This document shows positions 25,028 through 36,010 of a stretch of 64,000 nucleotides of DNA, piece by piece. The stretch spans positions 1,746,001-1,810,000 of the forward strand of contig JAMPIT010000682.1 of assembly GCA_026261815.1 (NCBI GenBank), in the 5' to 3' direction. The notes beneath the pieces are model-generated. The model saw only the letters and a program-made list of their open reading frames with translations, did no database searches and was not told the origin of the DNA. Within the stretch, counting starts at the first letter, position 1. Each line of letters starts with the position of its first letter. The position numbers were made by a program, and so were the translations under genes. The stretch is from Monarcha castaneiventris obscurior. Lineage: Eukaryota; Chordata; Aves; Passeriformes; Monarchidae.

Positions 25028-28000
25028 GTGTCACACTGACTGAAGTTCTTTGGAAAACACTCACTAGAATTTCAGGAAAATATTCCTGAACATGTGAAAT
25101 CCTAGCCTTCTTCAGCCAAGAATCAGAACAATTTCCTTGCTTGAAAATCCTAACTCTAGCCAGGAAAGAAAAGGACTACTCACCAAAGAAAAGGAGTAGC
25201 AAAAAACCCCCAGAGGGTTAATTAAGCAAACATGAACTGTAACAGACCATAACTCAAAAACGCTACAGTCTGAGAAGAAAGCATGAAAATAATGGAAAAA
25301 AAAATGCAGATACTCTTACTCTAGTGATCTCTGAAGTTACAATTTTGCAGAGTCATGTATCAAGCCACAAGCAGCAAGTACAAGCCCTTCAAATTCACAC
25401 CTCCTCTGCCTGCGCAAGTACACACACTCAGTAATGTAATCCTAAGGAGAGGCAAGAACAACAAAACAATCCTCTAGAAGAGTAGGAAGATACCAACTTT
25501 CTGGTAGGTACAACACAAAGAGCAGTTAGAGAAAAATACCAAAACTTCAAACAGAAAAACACCTTTAACCTAGAAGGGTACTTCTGGATTTTGAATTGAG
25601 CACTTTTCCTCTAACCACTAAAATGATAAAATCCCAGGGAAATACAAAAACAATCCTCTTGCCCACAACTTGTGTAGGATTAACCTGCACTGAAACACAT
25701 GTAGGAAGGAGTTTGTCAAGCCCTGGAGTCAGCTTTCACCATTTCACTCAGCAGTAGTCTCTGATTCTTGCAGAACTGTTATAAAGTTAATTCTTCTGAC
25801 ACAGTAACATTAGCACCCAAAAAAATCCCCATAAACACATTTAACAATAAAGCATACACATACTAAGGACACACCAGAACATAGCAGAAGCTCAAACTTC
25901 CACAACTAAGTGTTCTGCTGACATGGTGTTAAACAAGCTGGCTTTTCCTGGGTGTTCAAGTGCTGCAGTGGAACAGTGAAATGTGAAAGCCCATATTATG
26001 TGACACAGACTGTGGCCGAAAGACTGCTGACATCCTGAATATTCCTTGCACTTCTCTGCATTTTGACAACCAGGTTTTTAGGTTAACAGCACAGGAGCAG
26101 CTGAAAACGAAACAGGACAGACTTACTTTTGCCTGGTATTTCACTTTAATGGTTAAGAATGTTTGCTGAAGATTTTTAAAACCCTGCTTCACGTCTACAT
26201 GGTGATAACTACAACAGAAATGCTACATTCAGAAGCCTACAGAGTCAGCACTGTCACCTCAGACAAGAGATGTGGCTACACAGGTCTGCATCAGTGTCAG
26301 ACAGTGCTTGTTATTTGCTCCTCACACAATGTTGCACATATTTACTTTCTCACAGCCAGCCAACAAAAAGAAGCAGCAGCTTGTGCAGATGGATACATCA
26401 TTTCATTTACCCTGGTTAAGGGTGAATGCTCAAACCCTGAGTGGCCCCACTCAGAACACCAGAAAGGACCACAATGGGTAAATCCACCCATTTGTGGTCC
26501 GTGGGTGCAACACAAAACTTAATGAAAAATAGCCAGGCCTGCAAAAATTTCTCCACTTGATAACAGGCCTTCTCCAATAACAGGGCCTGAGGCTAAATAT
26601 TTTCATCTTCTTCAGTCAGTCAGAATATCTGACAGCCTTCACCTAGTGCTTTGGCAAGCAAGGATATCTTTAAGTGTACTTTTTTTAATCACTAAAAACA
26701 CTCAATTGGCCGGTGTTTTAAAACACAGCTAAACCAAAACTAGAGTCACACTACTGAAGGCAAGTTTAAAATTCAACTGTGTGATTTAAAAGGAAAAAAA
26801 AAGACCAGTTGGCTAATTAGTTATTAGGAAGTGTGTTGCTTCAAATTCTCACTGGAGGTTGGTTTAAATATTCCCTACTATGGATGACAGCTCTCAGTTA
26901 CAAGCATTAAGTCTTGTCAGAATGCTACCTTGCACAGCAACATCTAAGTCTCTCCAGATTAATGTGGTACTGAGAGTAAGGGGAGGAATTGCTAGAAACA
27001 GAAAATCAGTTTTACAGAACCAGAACCCAACTTGAGAGCAACAGGTTTCCTGTGTCTATCGCTACTACGTGATTTTTGGCCTTGTCACAGCATAGGGCAG
27101 AAATCCAAGTAAACAAGCTTACCTCTATCTGAGAAACACACACATGGTCCAAAGACTAAAAGTAATGTTTCCCAAACTCCACGAAACACGTTTCAAGGTG
27201 TTAGGAAATTAATCTAAGAAACCAGCACACTTAGCTAAAACTTCTGTATTTCAAAAAATTTGACTGAGAACTTCCAAGCACATACTTGTGATACTTCCTT
27301 AACACAGTACAGTTCAAAGCATTTGCTGATTTTAAGACTCAGTTTGTAACTGAAGGCTCAAAGTGCTCTTCTCTTTACTAAGTTTTATGATTTTTACCAT
27401 TTCCAACAGTAATTTCTTCATAATTTTCTAATGTGCCAAGGAAATCTAAACATGTTTTTCTCCTCTACAGCTAAAGATCAAGTCTTTACCCTGCTCTTTT
27501 TAAAACAAAGTTCTCCTCAAAATCTACCCAATTTTTCCCTACCTTACCACCCATTCCTGGCCAAAATCTAAAGTATTATGCTCATAAGGAGCATTTTTAT
27601 TTTGAGCTACTGTAGCAGCCACATTTATAAACAGAGGGTGCAGTCTCATTTCCCACAATCCAACTTGTAGTCATTGCATTCTGCTGTCTCATAAACTGGT
27701 GAGGGCTTTGACTGGCAACATTCCTTCAGTCCTCTCCTTGCATTTACTTCCCAGGACCTTACCAAATGCAGCAAGAAAAAGAAAAAGGGTTTTCTCAGTA
27801 ACAGCAAACACTTATGTTTTAAATGTTTGAAGGCTTCTGCCCCATGCTTCTCCTGGGCATTTGCCATGTCCCTCAGTCACAATGGTAACCCAAATGAGCT
27901 CTAGATCCAACTTTTAACTGTCACCCTCTATTTTTCCTAAGATGGAAGAGGGCAAACCAGCAGACTTCATAAAAGCAGATACAATGTTCCATAGTTTCTA

Positions 28001-28809
28001 CAGCTTCACTGCCCACCTGTCACGGGAAAGCTTGCTGGAGACAATACTTCAGCCAGCCTCCCCAGATCTTTCAAACCAAGGCCACAACTGTGTCTGGACT
28101 TGGCTATCAGAGTGACCATCCCTGCTCAGGTAAGTGACAAGGCAACTTCCAACCCTGCCAGCTCACTGAAGGCCCTTCCTCTCATCTCGGAACGCTGCAT
28201 TTCCCCGAGGATTTTCCAGCAGACTCTGCGTGCCAGAGGAAAACATTCACCTGGAAGCAAAACACGTCTCCTCCTCACTCGCAGCATCATCAGACACACA
28301 CAAAGGCAGCAGGGAGGGGGGATAAGGCTGCTGTGAACCCCACCACACACCCCAACACGGGCTCCTCCGGGGTCAGCAGAGTCTCTCTCGCACTCCCTCC
28401 CCTCCTAAGTACAGACTGATTAATCACTGCGGCTCGCCCCGTGAGGGCAAACAATAAACCCTGCCCGCGCTCTCCCACCTCCAGAGCACACGCCTGCCCG
28501 GGCACACGGCGCTGCACCTGGGAGCAAGCACCAGCCCCTCTCCGGCCCCACCAGAAAAGCCCCACAACCCTCCCAGCACTTCCCTTCTGGCAGGAATCCA
28601 CGGAAGGACGGGAAGGACCACCTCGCTTTGCTTCTGCTGCACCCCCAGCCGGGAGAGAGCTGCCCTGGCAAATCCCCTCTCCCAGTGCTCCCACTACAAA
28701 CCAGCGGCGATCTGTGCCCCACTGACTGCAGACCCGCGGCACCCCGCTGCCCGAAAGGGAAAACTTTCGCTTCCTATAGCGCTCCTCTCCTCCCCAGGAC
28801 TGCGTGAGC

Positions 28810-28943
28810 CGTTTATTCCCCCTCCCACCTCCCGGGCTATTTCCCCTTTCCACCTCCTGGGCTATTTCCCCGGGCTATTCCCCCTTCCACCTCAGAGCTA
28901 TTCCCCCTTTCCATCTCCCGAGCTATTCCCCCTCCCACCTCCG
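28810..28943. repeat. C/T-rich minisatellite, about 24-bp unit, about six copies
   Basis: The unit GGGCTATTCCCCCTTCCACC plus CTCC recurs with small changes about six times. One copy is cut short at about 28861-28872. It lies in RAD23B intron 1, about 370 bases downstream of the exon 1 donor, inside the CpG island. Its strong strand asymmetry (pyrimidine-rich on plus, purine-rich on the transcript) is typical of variable-number repeats. Confidence 0.85.
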
Positions 28944-29313
28944 GGGCGTTCTCCTCAAAAACAAGGGGGGAAAAGTCCTTCCGCCGGAGGTTTGGCCACG
29001 GCAGCCCCTTTCCTTCGGCGATGGGAAGTCACTCTCACCGAGAAGCATCCCGAGGAAAAGGGGTCCCTCATCACCGCCGGCTAAGCTCACCCCCTCGCCC
29101 CGGCCCCGAACCCCCCACAACCATCCCGGCCGGGCACCGCATCACCCCCGCGGCCCTCACTGAAGCTCCGGCCACCTCCACCGGAGGGCTCCGTGCCTCC
29201 TTTTCCCCGCGGGCGAGGGGACAGATCCCCGCATCCCTCTCCACGGCCGCGTCCCGGGGGTGGGGGGGGGGAAGGGGGTAGGGGCTGGAGAGGGATCCCG
29301 GGAATGGCCGCAC

Positions 29314-29379
29314 CGTCTCCTCGGGGTCGATGTCGATGCGGAAGGTTTGCTGCTGCAGGGTCTTCAGCGTGATCTGCAT
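29314..29379 (-). CDS. RAD23B: RAD23B coding exon 1 (start of ubiquitin-like domain)
   Basis: This exon encodes residues 1-22, beginning MQITLKTLQQQTF and ending at DPEET. Human RAD23B begins MQVTLKTLQQQTF, so the start is secure. The ATG lies in a near-perfect Kozak context, GCCGCC immediately before it. The exon ends in phase 0 and is followed by a GTGCGG donor, which keeps GT and the +5 G but is otherwise a weak splice site. The frame stays open upstream of this ATG through GC-rich DNA, but family conservation starts exactly here. The residues form the first beta-hairpin of the UBL domain, which docks on proteasome subunits. Confidence 0.97.
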
Positions 29380-29503
29380 GGCGGCGGGTGCGTGCCGCGC
29401 TCCGGCCGCCCTCGTCCCTTCCCCGGGAAGAGGTGGCGGGGAAGAGGCCGGGAAAGGGAGGAGGAGGAGGGAGGCGGCGTCGGGCTCGGCGGGAGGGGGG
29501 GGC

Positions 29504-29513
29504 GCGCATGCGC
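29504..29513. promoter_or_regulatory. NRF-1-like site GCGCATGCGC
   Basis: This perfect 10-bp palindrome matches the core of the NRF-1 consensus. It lies 125 bases upstream of the RAD23B start codon, a typical position for NRF-1 sites in CpG-island promoters. Confidence 0.7.
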
Positions 29514-29533
29514 CCTCTGAGGCGCCCGGCACG

Positions 29534-29543
29534 GCGCAGGCGC
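29534..29543. promoter_or_regulatory. Second NRF-1-like site GCGCAGGCGC
   Basis: This is a one-mismatch version of the NRF-1 core, 30 bases from the first site. Paired NRF-1 sites are common in promoters of this kind. Confidence 0.5.
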
Positions 29544-29642
29544 GGGCGCGCCTGAGGGCGGGGAGAGCGGGAGGAGGGGCGCGGGTAGGGATGCGGAGGT
29601 ATAAACACGCACGGCGAGGGAGAGAGAGAGAGGGAATGCATC

Positions 29643-30098
29643 GATTTGGGGGGAAAAGGAGCTGTGAGGTCATGGAGTCCGGCCTGTGACCGGGCAGGAC
29701 CGTGTCAGCGAGGCCGTGGCACTGAGTGCCGCGTTCAGGCGTTTCTTGAATACCTCCAGGGGCAGTGACTCCGCTGCCTCGCTGGGCATCCTGTTCCAAG
29801 GTCCCGTCACCCTTTCTGTGGAGAAATTCCTCCTAATAGCCAACTAAACCTCCCCTGGCCCAGGCTGAGGCCGTTCCCTCTCCTCCTGTCCCTGTTCCCT
29901 GGGAGCAGAGCCCGACCCCCCCCGGCTGCCCCCTCCTGTCAGGGAGCTGTGCAGAGCCACAAGGTCCCCCCTGAGCCTCCTTTTCTCCAGGCTGAGCCCT
30001 TTTCCCAGCTCCCTCAGCCGCTCCTGGGGCTCCGGAACCTTCCCCAGCTCTGTTCCCTTCTCTGGACTCACTCCAGCGCCTCAGTGTCCTTCTTGAAA
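29643..30098 (-). mobile_element. GC-rich CR1 LINE copy at the promoter edge
   Basis: Antisense CR1 consensus words run through this stretch: TACCTCCAGGGGCAGTGACTCC, in 20-base parts, then CATCCTGTTCC, GAAATTCCTCCTAATA, GAGCCTCCTTTTCTCCAGGC and CTTCTCTGGACTCACTCCAG to CCTTCTTGA. It is 5'-truncated at about 30098. Its 3' end lies about 264 bases upstream of the RAD23B start codon, so it forms the upstream boundary of the promoter, in the gene's orientation. It keeps unusually high GC and CpG content for a LINE fragment. Confidence 0.85.
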
Positions 30099-30193
30099 TG
30101 CATGGCACAGATAGAGCACTTGAAAGTTGTTCTACAAGTTTATCAATACACACTCGCGGGTTTATAGCACCTAAGTTCCGCCAGTGTGGTTTT

Positions 30194-30800
30194 CATAGAA
30201 TCACAGAACATAAGAGACCGTCTAGTCCCAGCCCCTCTGTCATGGGCAGGACACCTCCCACTAAACCAGGTTGCTCAAGGTTGCTTTATCCAACCTGTCC
30301 TTGAACAGCACCAGGGTTGGGGCATCCGCAGCCTCCCTGGGCAATCTGTTCCAGTGTCTCACCATCCTCACAGTGAAGAGTTTTTTCCAAATATCCAACC
30401 TGAATCTCCCCTCTTTCAGTTTGCACCCATCGCTCCTTGTCCTATCACTACAGTTCCCGATGGATGAAGTGTCCCTCTCTGGCTTCCCTGCAGGTTCCTT
30501 CAGATACCGGAACCTTCTCTCCTCCAAGCTGAACAGCCCCAGCTTTCTCAACCTGACTTCACAGGGAAGGTGCTCCTGATGAAATTGGTGGCCTCCTCTG
30601 GACTTGCTCCAGCAGTTCCATGTTTTCTCCTGTTGGGGACCCCAGAGCTGGATGCAGCACTGCAGGTGAGGGTCTCACAGGAGGAGAAGAGAGGCAGAAT
30701 CACCCCCTTTGACCTGCTGCCCGTGCTGCTTTGGATGCCGCCCAGGATTCGTTTGGCTTTCTGGGCTGCGAGCGCACGCTGCTGGCTCACGATGAGTTTA
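30194..30800 (-). mobile_element. CR1 LINE copy with intact 3' tail
   Basis: The copy begins on the plus strand with CATAGAATCACAGAACATAA, the antisense 3' tail. It continues through GGACACCTCCCACTAAACCA, AATCTGTTCCAGTGTCTCACC in parts, CTTGTCCTATCACTACAG and GACCCCAGAGCTGGATGCAG in diverged form, to TGGCTTTCTGGGCTGCGAGC. It is 5'-truncated. The ORF2 C-terminal remnant is open in places but broken. It belongs to a different CR1 subfamily from the copy at 29643-30098, from which about 95 bases of other DNA separate it. Confidence 0.9.
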
Positions 30801-31532
30801 CTAATTTGTAGTTTAGTGTTTGAGCAGTTGATGCGTACGTTTGATGGGTTATTAACCTGTGCTTGCCCTTAGCTCCTTAGGTAAGAAAGGAGGAGCGCTG
30901 CTACGAATGAACTTTAAAGTTGAGCCAGCTGTGTTGGTAAAAGAGACCCTTTCCCCTGCACCTCCTAACCTCTTTCATCATCAGGTGTGGAATCTCCTTG
31001 TAGCCGCTTCCATCTGCAGGCGTGAGATCTCCTAGGGCATTTTCTTTGTAACCAAGACTGTCTTTCTGCAAAAAGGGGACGCTGATGTCAGGCTGACTTA
31101 ACATTGTATTGCAATTAAACTCCGAATTTCCTAGCATTGTGTAATGGCCAGAGAATTTCTAGTCTGCCACATTGCCAGCTTGGTGTTTGTAATAAGAACC
31201 ATCTTCTAACTCATTTTTACAATGAGCTTGGCTTCCTCACCGTTTCCTCCCAGCAGCACGGCAGAGCAGGGGCCAGCAGACTGCAGCGCCAGGCAGAGGG
31301 GAAGCAGGAGACCCCTTTCCCTGCAGGAGTGAGGGAGTGGGGACTTGTTACACGTACACATAGGGCTGGGGTGCTCCCTCTGCCAGCGTCCTGCTCTGAC
31401 ACGCAGCTGCCAGACAGCCAGAGCCTCCTGCAGCTTTCGCAACTAAAAAGAAACCGCTGACTGTTGCTAGTAGGAATCCAGCATTCTTGACAGCACAGAA
31501 TAACTTGCTTGCTCTGCGTGGAGAGCCATTAG

Positions 31533-31570
31533 GAAAAAAAAAAAAAGAAAAAAAAAGAGAGAGAGTGAGA
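31533..31570. repeat. A-rich and GA simple repeat
   Basis: Two A-runs split by G are followed by GAGAGAGAGTGAGA. This is low-complexity DNA. Confidence 0.9.
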
Positions 31571-33979
31571 AAATATCACTTGCTATTTTTTGCTTGGATG
31601 GTTACAACGTAAAATATGCTGCTTGTTCACTTTCACTATTGCCTGATACCAAATCTAACTGTGTACTTTGAAGATAAAAGGGTTTGTTTTTTTTTTTAAC
31701 TTTTCATTCAGCAGTCCAGATGTGTAGGTGCTGAGCTTCACATGCAAACTAAAGTACCTCATGCTGAGGGGTTGTGTCAGTTTCACTACTCTTTTCTTCT
31801 CAGAATGAGTTAAACTACTCATTCTGACTTCTGTGTTTGCTGGTTAGTGTGAAGCAGTTCTGCCCAGCTGAGGGTTCAGTTGCACAGGGGCTGTGTAGCT
31901 CTGCTTGTAAAAGCCCCAGAATAACTGGAAATCAACTCCAGAGACTGTGAACAGCTACGCATGAAGTTTTTTTCTGACCATTTATTTGAATTTTGAAATA
32001 GAATAAGAAAAAAAAAAGTGGGGTTTTTTTCCCCCCTGAGTGGTTCAGGAATTTATGACAATTCATTGTATGGGGAATATAATAAATAAACAGATTCTTG
32101 GTATTTCCTCTAGCTCAGCCCATTCAGCTCCATAAAATCTGGCAGTGCTTGACTCTCCAGTTCTTTCTTGCAGTTGCAGAATTGAGGGTTGGAGTTTTTC
32201 CCCTAAAGTACTCTCATCATTTAGTTTCATAGTGCCTCTCCTTGACAGCCAGTGCCTGGTGGTTTTCTTTTCATTCTGTGTCTGAAGTATTTTGGGTAAT
32301 CGCCCTGTGTTCAGACTGGAGCATCACAGTTAGCAAATTTCACTTACAACAGTTTATATGCTGGCTGTGAGCATACAAACTTCTCCTATGCAAAGAGAAA
32401 AAACTTGGATTGATTTGAGAGAGATCTGAAATGAAACCCAAGACTTAGAAAGATGTTTTGGTGGCAAATGCATACAATGATTACTTTCGGATTCCCACTT
32501 CCAAGTAACTTGATCTCTCTGCTGCTCTTCACCCAGCTTTGTGCTGCCGTGGCTTTGCCCTCCTGAGCTCTTTTTGGTTCTCCATGATTCCCCAGAAATT
32601 GCTCCTTACCCATACCTATTCCCAGCTGTGAGCACACCCCTGGGCCCAAGGACCCTGATTGTTACAGAACCTGTTGTAACAATATCAGTGTGCACGTCTG
32701 CGTGTTGTCACCTCAGGTGATGTGCGTGCCACCTCTCCAGCCACAGAAGTCCCTGTTGCATGATACTGCAGTTTGTCTGCTTGCCTTGGGAAAAGTTTCC
32801 GTGGTTTTCAGTGGCAAACACTGAGGCAAATACTCGAGTCAGTGCTCCTGGTAAGACAATTCAACCTCTGCACTAACATGCAGTGAGTACACACACCCTC
32901 TTGGTTACCTGGGTCATCCCACTCTCTTAGATACCTGTATGTAATTAAGGCTGCCCATCATTATCATCAGTGCCATAACTTTTACAGGTCCTACCCAGAT
33001 TCTAGAACTGACAGCAGATAAAGAATATGAAGGTGACTGTCACCTCGAAGAACCATTTAGGGGAAGCAAGGGGTGAAATGTGCTTACAAGAAAACAGCAC
33101 ATTCTGTTTCAGACCTTTTGAGGTGGGTGCAGGCTTTTCAAAAACCAGAGAGCAGCAGCAGAAATGGCCTGAGCAAGGCCCGGAAGGTGTAGAAAACAAC
33201 TTTTTTTGGCTGTGTTGAACTGGGAGGAGGCATGCAGAGGGCAGTACTCCAGGCGGATTTGTTTGTCAGTCTGGATAACAGCAGTAATGGAAGGAAGAGG
33301 CAAGCTTTTGAGCTCGTGGTGGTGGTGGTTAGGAAGGGTTGTTACACAGGTAGATATGTAGAAGAGCTCCAGAAGGGCAGTGCAGCCTGGAAGGGTTTGG
33401 GGTCAAATGGAGCACATGCTGGTAATGGAGAGGTGAGGGAAGGTAGCACTGTCACTGACAGGCAGTAACACGACCTTACCCTTAATGAAAGGCAGCATTT
33501 CACACTTACTTCACAATAAGTGACCTATCCCTGAAAAATGCTTCAAAAGCAGGCTTTTCCCACTGGCTGCTGACATGAAATAGGCATGAATTAATGTGAG
33601 GTGTCCTAGGCTGTAGTGTTTATTTGCCATTAGGGTGAGATTTTCCATTGAGTGGACTGGTCTCTGCTGTTCCTCATGACTCTGTGCAGATCTCCCAATG
33701 GACTTCTCTGTATCACACATTAGTTGAGAATGCCAGTGGACCTTTTGTGAAGGATGAACCAACTGCAAGCACGTCTTTGGAGCAGGTGAACTTCTACTTA
33801 GATTCCAGCCTGCAGTAACTCATGCAGTGTAAATTAATTCACCCTTAATCTTGTTCTGCATGCTCTCAGGAGTTTGATCTGCCTCTTGTCGTCTCTTTCG
33901 GTACAGAAATAGTTTGGGGGCTTACTTGCACCGTGAAACTGCTTCCTCAGTCATTCCCATTTATTGTGCAGGACTAACA

Positions 33980-34100
33980 CTGAAACAGCTTCACACTGTT
34001 TGTCACAATAGTAAAGAGCAGCTGTGCAGGTTAATCAGCTAATTAGACAGTGAGGTATTAGGCAGTGGTTGCATGCAACAAGGTGGTTGTAACCACTTCT
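33980..34100. promoter_or_regulatory. Candidate conserved non-coding element
   Basis: This repeat-free block has a CAGCTG E-box at 34019-34024, TTAATC, and a TAATTA homeodomain core at 34040-34045, within about 30 bases. Density of developmental transcription-factor words is the only evidence. Confidence 0.25.
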
Positions 34101-35749
34101 GCCACTACCAGCTGCAGGAAGAAGATGGTCTGTATCTTATTTTTCTTTGGATTTATCAGTGAACTCTCATGTCTGCATACCTTGTGGTCTCAAAATAAAA
34201 GGTCATCAAAAGGGCCTGGATCCTTCGGACTTGGAGGAATCTCACTCTGAAGCAGTGAGTACTGCCTTGGATGAGGGAGATCATTGGGTGCATTTTCAGC
34301 AGCACACTCAGGAGCATGGAAATTCCCATTAGAGTTACCATCAGCCCTTGGACACCATGGATGTCAGCACTGGAGTCTGAACCTACAGTTCAGTTTTGTC
34401 GCACACACTGATGAAAAGTTAGTATGAGATCAAAATGAAACCCAGTCTCTATTGATAAAAGTGACTAAAATTTCTTTTATGCCAGGTTCACTCTTTAGGT
34501 CTTTTATTTTGAGAGCGATTGGTTTCCTATTGTTAACTTTTTTAGCCTGATTGACACTCAAACAGCTGCCAAGAATACTTGGAATTCACTATAAAATAAC
34601 AGCATGGCAAGTGCATTAGACTGTCATCTTGACAGGCTTATATATTTATTATGCTAATTATGTGGGTGTAGTAATTGTATTAGGAATATCTAGATATTTT
34701 CCATCAGTAAAATCAGTACCAAGTATGGGGAAACCCACAGAAGATTTCTCAGCTGACTCTGATCTGCAAATTTACCTTAAACATATAATAAATGTTCTCA
34801 TTCAGTTGCAAAACCTTTTACTGCTATTTATTTCCTCTATACTGAGATTTAGGAGCAGTAACTATAATAAGTACATGAACTTCCTAATTTGAAATCCCTT
34901 TTGATTTATTTTATACAATTTATTAAGGAAGTAAGGGTCAAGGGGTGGGGAGGGGAATCTCAGTCCAGGGAGTGTCTGCAAGGCATGCTGCCTCCAGGAG
35001 CTATTCCTGGAGCATTGCTGCTGACAGTTCAGCTTCACAACAGCACTGGGCTTGCACTTGGAATGTAACCCCTTCATGTATCATTTCATTTGTTTGTTTA
35101 TAGGCTCCCTTGCCATCGTATCAGTGTCATTTTGCAACTGCAAGAAATGGGTTTGCCAAGAAAGGCCAAATGGGACTTGGAGTACCAGGCTGGTAGTGCT
35201 TCTTGCCCCAAGCATTTCAGAGAAGAGGTCATCTTCCAGGCTTGTAACAGCCATGGCTAGTGGCTCTGGAAGGTTATCCCAACAGTGTCAATGCCCTGAA
35301 CATACTATTGATTGGCATTGGAATCAAACTCTTCAAATCTTCATGTGCAGAAACTACTTGTCAGCTAGGAGAGGGAGGTATTGAATTCTGTATGCTTCAA
35401 GAGAGTTTATCTGAAAATGAAAAAATCTTTTTGCCCATGAAAAGTTTCCTTATTTAATCACTGGTTTCTTTGGAGTGCCAGACAGCTGAAAGCAAAGGGA
35501 ATAGAAATGACTGGGGTTTGACAAATGCCTCTGAAGACAGTTATCTGATGTCTGTGTCTGCTAGCAGGAAGGGCTGCTGTGGCTCTAGGGGGGTTTTACA
35601 GTGTTTCAGAGTGCAGACTCTTTGCCAGCTATTCTAATATTTAGGCTTTGTTTGAGCCCCTGTCCTGTCTGTGTCCCTGCCTGTCCTGTAATAACAAGGA
35701 CAAACGGGAGCCGGAAGCTGTACATTGTCCCGCTGTGGTTCTGCAGAGC

Positions 35750-36010
35750 TGCTGTGGAAAGGCCAGACATCTGCATATTCCAGAGCAAGGCCAATAATTG
35801 CGTGAGCCATTAGAATGGCAAATAGTGCAGCCAGCCCATTGCTATTGACAGTTGTCACAGGATGAGTCTTCCCAGCTTCAGGAGCGGTTGCAGAATGGAT
35901 TGCTGAGTGCTCTATAAAAAGCTTCTAGGAAAATGACGTCAAGAATCATCAGCAATTAATCTGGAACATCAATTCCAAGAATAATATTTGTCTGAAAAAT
36001 AGTGAATCAA
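35750..36010. promoter_or_regulatory. Candidate enhancer-like element with a perfect CRE
   Basis: Low-repeat sequence with CTGCATATTCC, CCAATAATTG, a TGACAG TALE-type core at 35846-35851 and an exact cyclic-AMP response element TGACGTCA at 35934-35941. A TATAAAA word lies 21 bases to its left, at 35913-35919. The composition resembles conserved vertebrate enhancers, but conservation cannot be tested from one sequence. Confidence 0.3.

Larger units (their letters stand above)
16771..29313 (-). other. RAD23B: RAD23B intron 1
   Basis: This is the longest intron, about 12.5 kb. Its exon-2 side is AT-rich unique sequence. It contains a CR1 fragment at about 18.94-19.31 kb bracketed by a roughly 100-bp direct repeat, a GA microsatellite at 20.7 kb and an A-run at 25.0 kb. 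From about 27.9 kb GC content climbs, and the intron enters the CpG island with a minisatellite at 28.81-28.94 kb. First introns often hold regulatory DNA, but I cannot point to specific sites except near the promoter. Confidence 0.88.
1..29379 (-). other. RAD23B: RAD23B gene, minus strand, exons 1-7 of the coding region (3' part outside window)
   Basis: Seven exons join in phase into one reading frame that matches vertebrate RAD23B along its whole visible length. RAD23B binds XPC in global-genome nucleotide excision repair, and it carries ubiquitylated proteins to the proteasome through its N-terminal ubiquitin-like domain and two UBA domains. Coding exons are 29314-29379, 16689-16770, 14139-14218, 11665-11912, 8520-8575, 4530-4657 and 94-217. 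They total 784 coding bases, or 261 codons plus one base. The paralogue RAD23A is excluded by the N-terminus and by the UBA1 sequence, which reads as RAD23B. The XPC-binding domain, the C-terminal UBA domain and the poly(A) site are expected to the left of position 1. No frameshift or internal stop is visible, so the gene looks intact. Confidence 0.97.
28400..29640 (-). promoter_or_regulatory. RAD23B: CpG island and RAD23B promoter region
   Basis: CpG dinucleotides are dense here, especially from about 28.96 to 29.6 kb, in contrast to the CpG-poor DNA on both sides. The island covers the DNA upstream of the start codon, exon 1 and the start of intron 1, as expected for a housekeeping repair gene. 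Sequence upstream of the ATG holds two GCGCAxGCGC motifs and long GA- and G-rich stretches. A GTTTATACC word on the minus strand at about 29599-29607 is a possible weak TATA-like element, but CpG-island promoters generally lack one. The exact transcription start is not visible. Confidence 0.85.

Noticed and set aside
28290..28853. Long overlapping frames on both strands in GC-rich DNA
   Set aside because: The low stop-codon density of the CpG island explains them. No domain or family resemblance was found.
29071..29799. A 242-codon minus-strand frame through exon 1
   Set aside because: It fuses CR1 sequence, the GC-rich promoter, exon 1 and intron 1. Only the 22 codons of exon 1 belong to a real protein.
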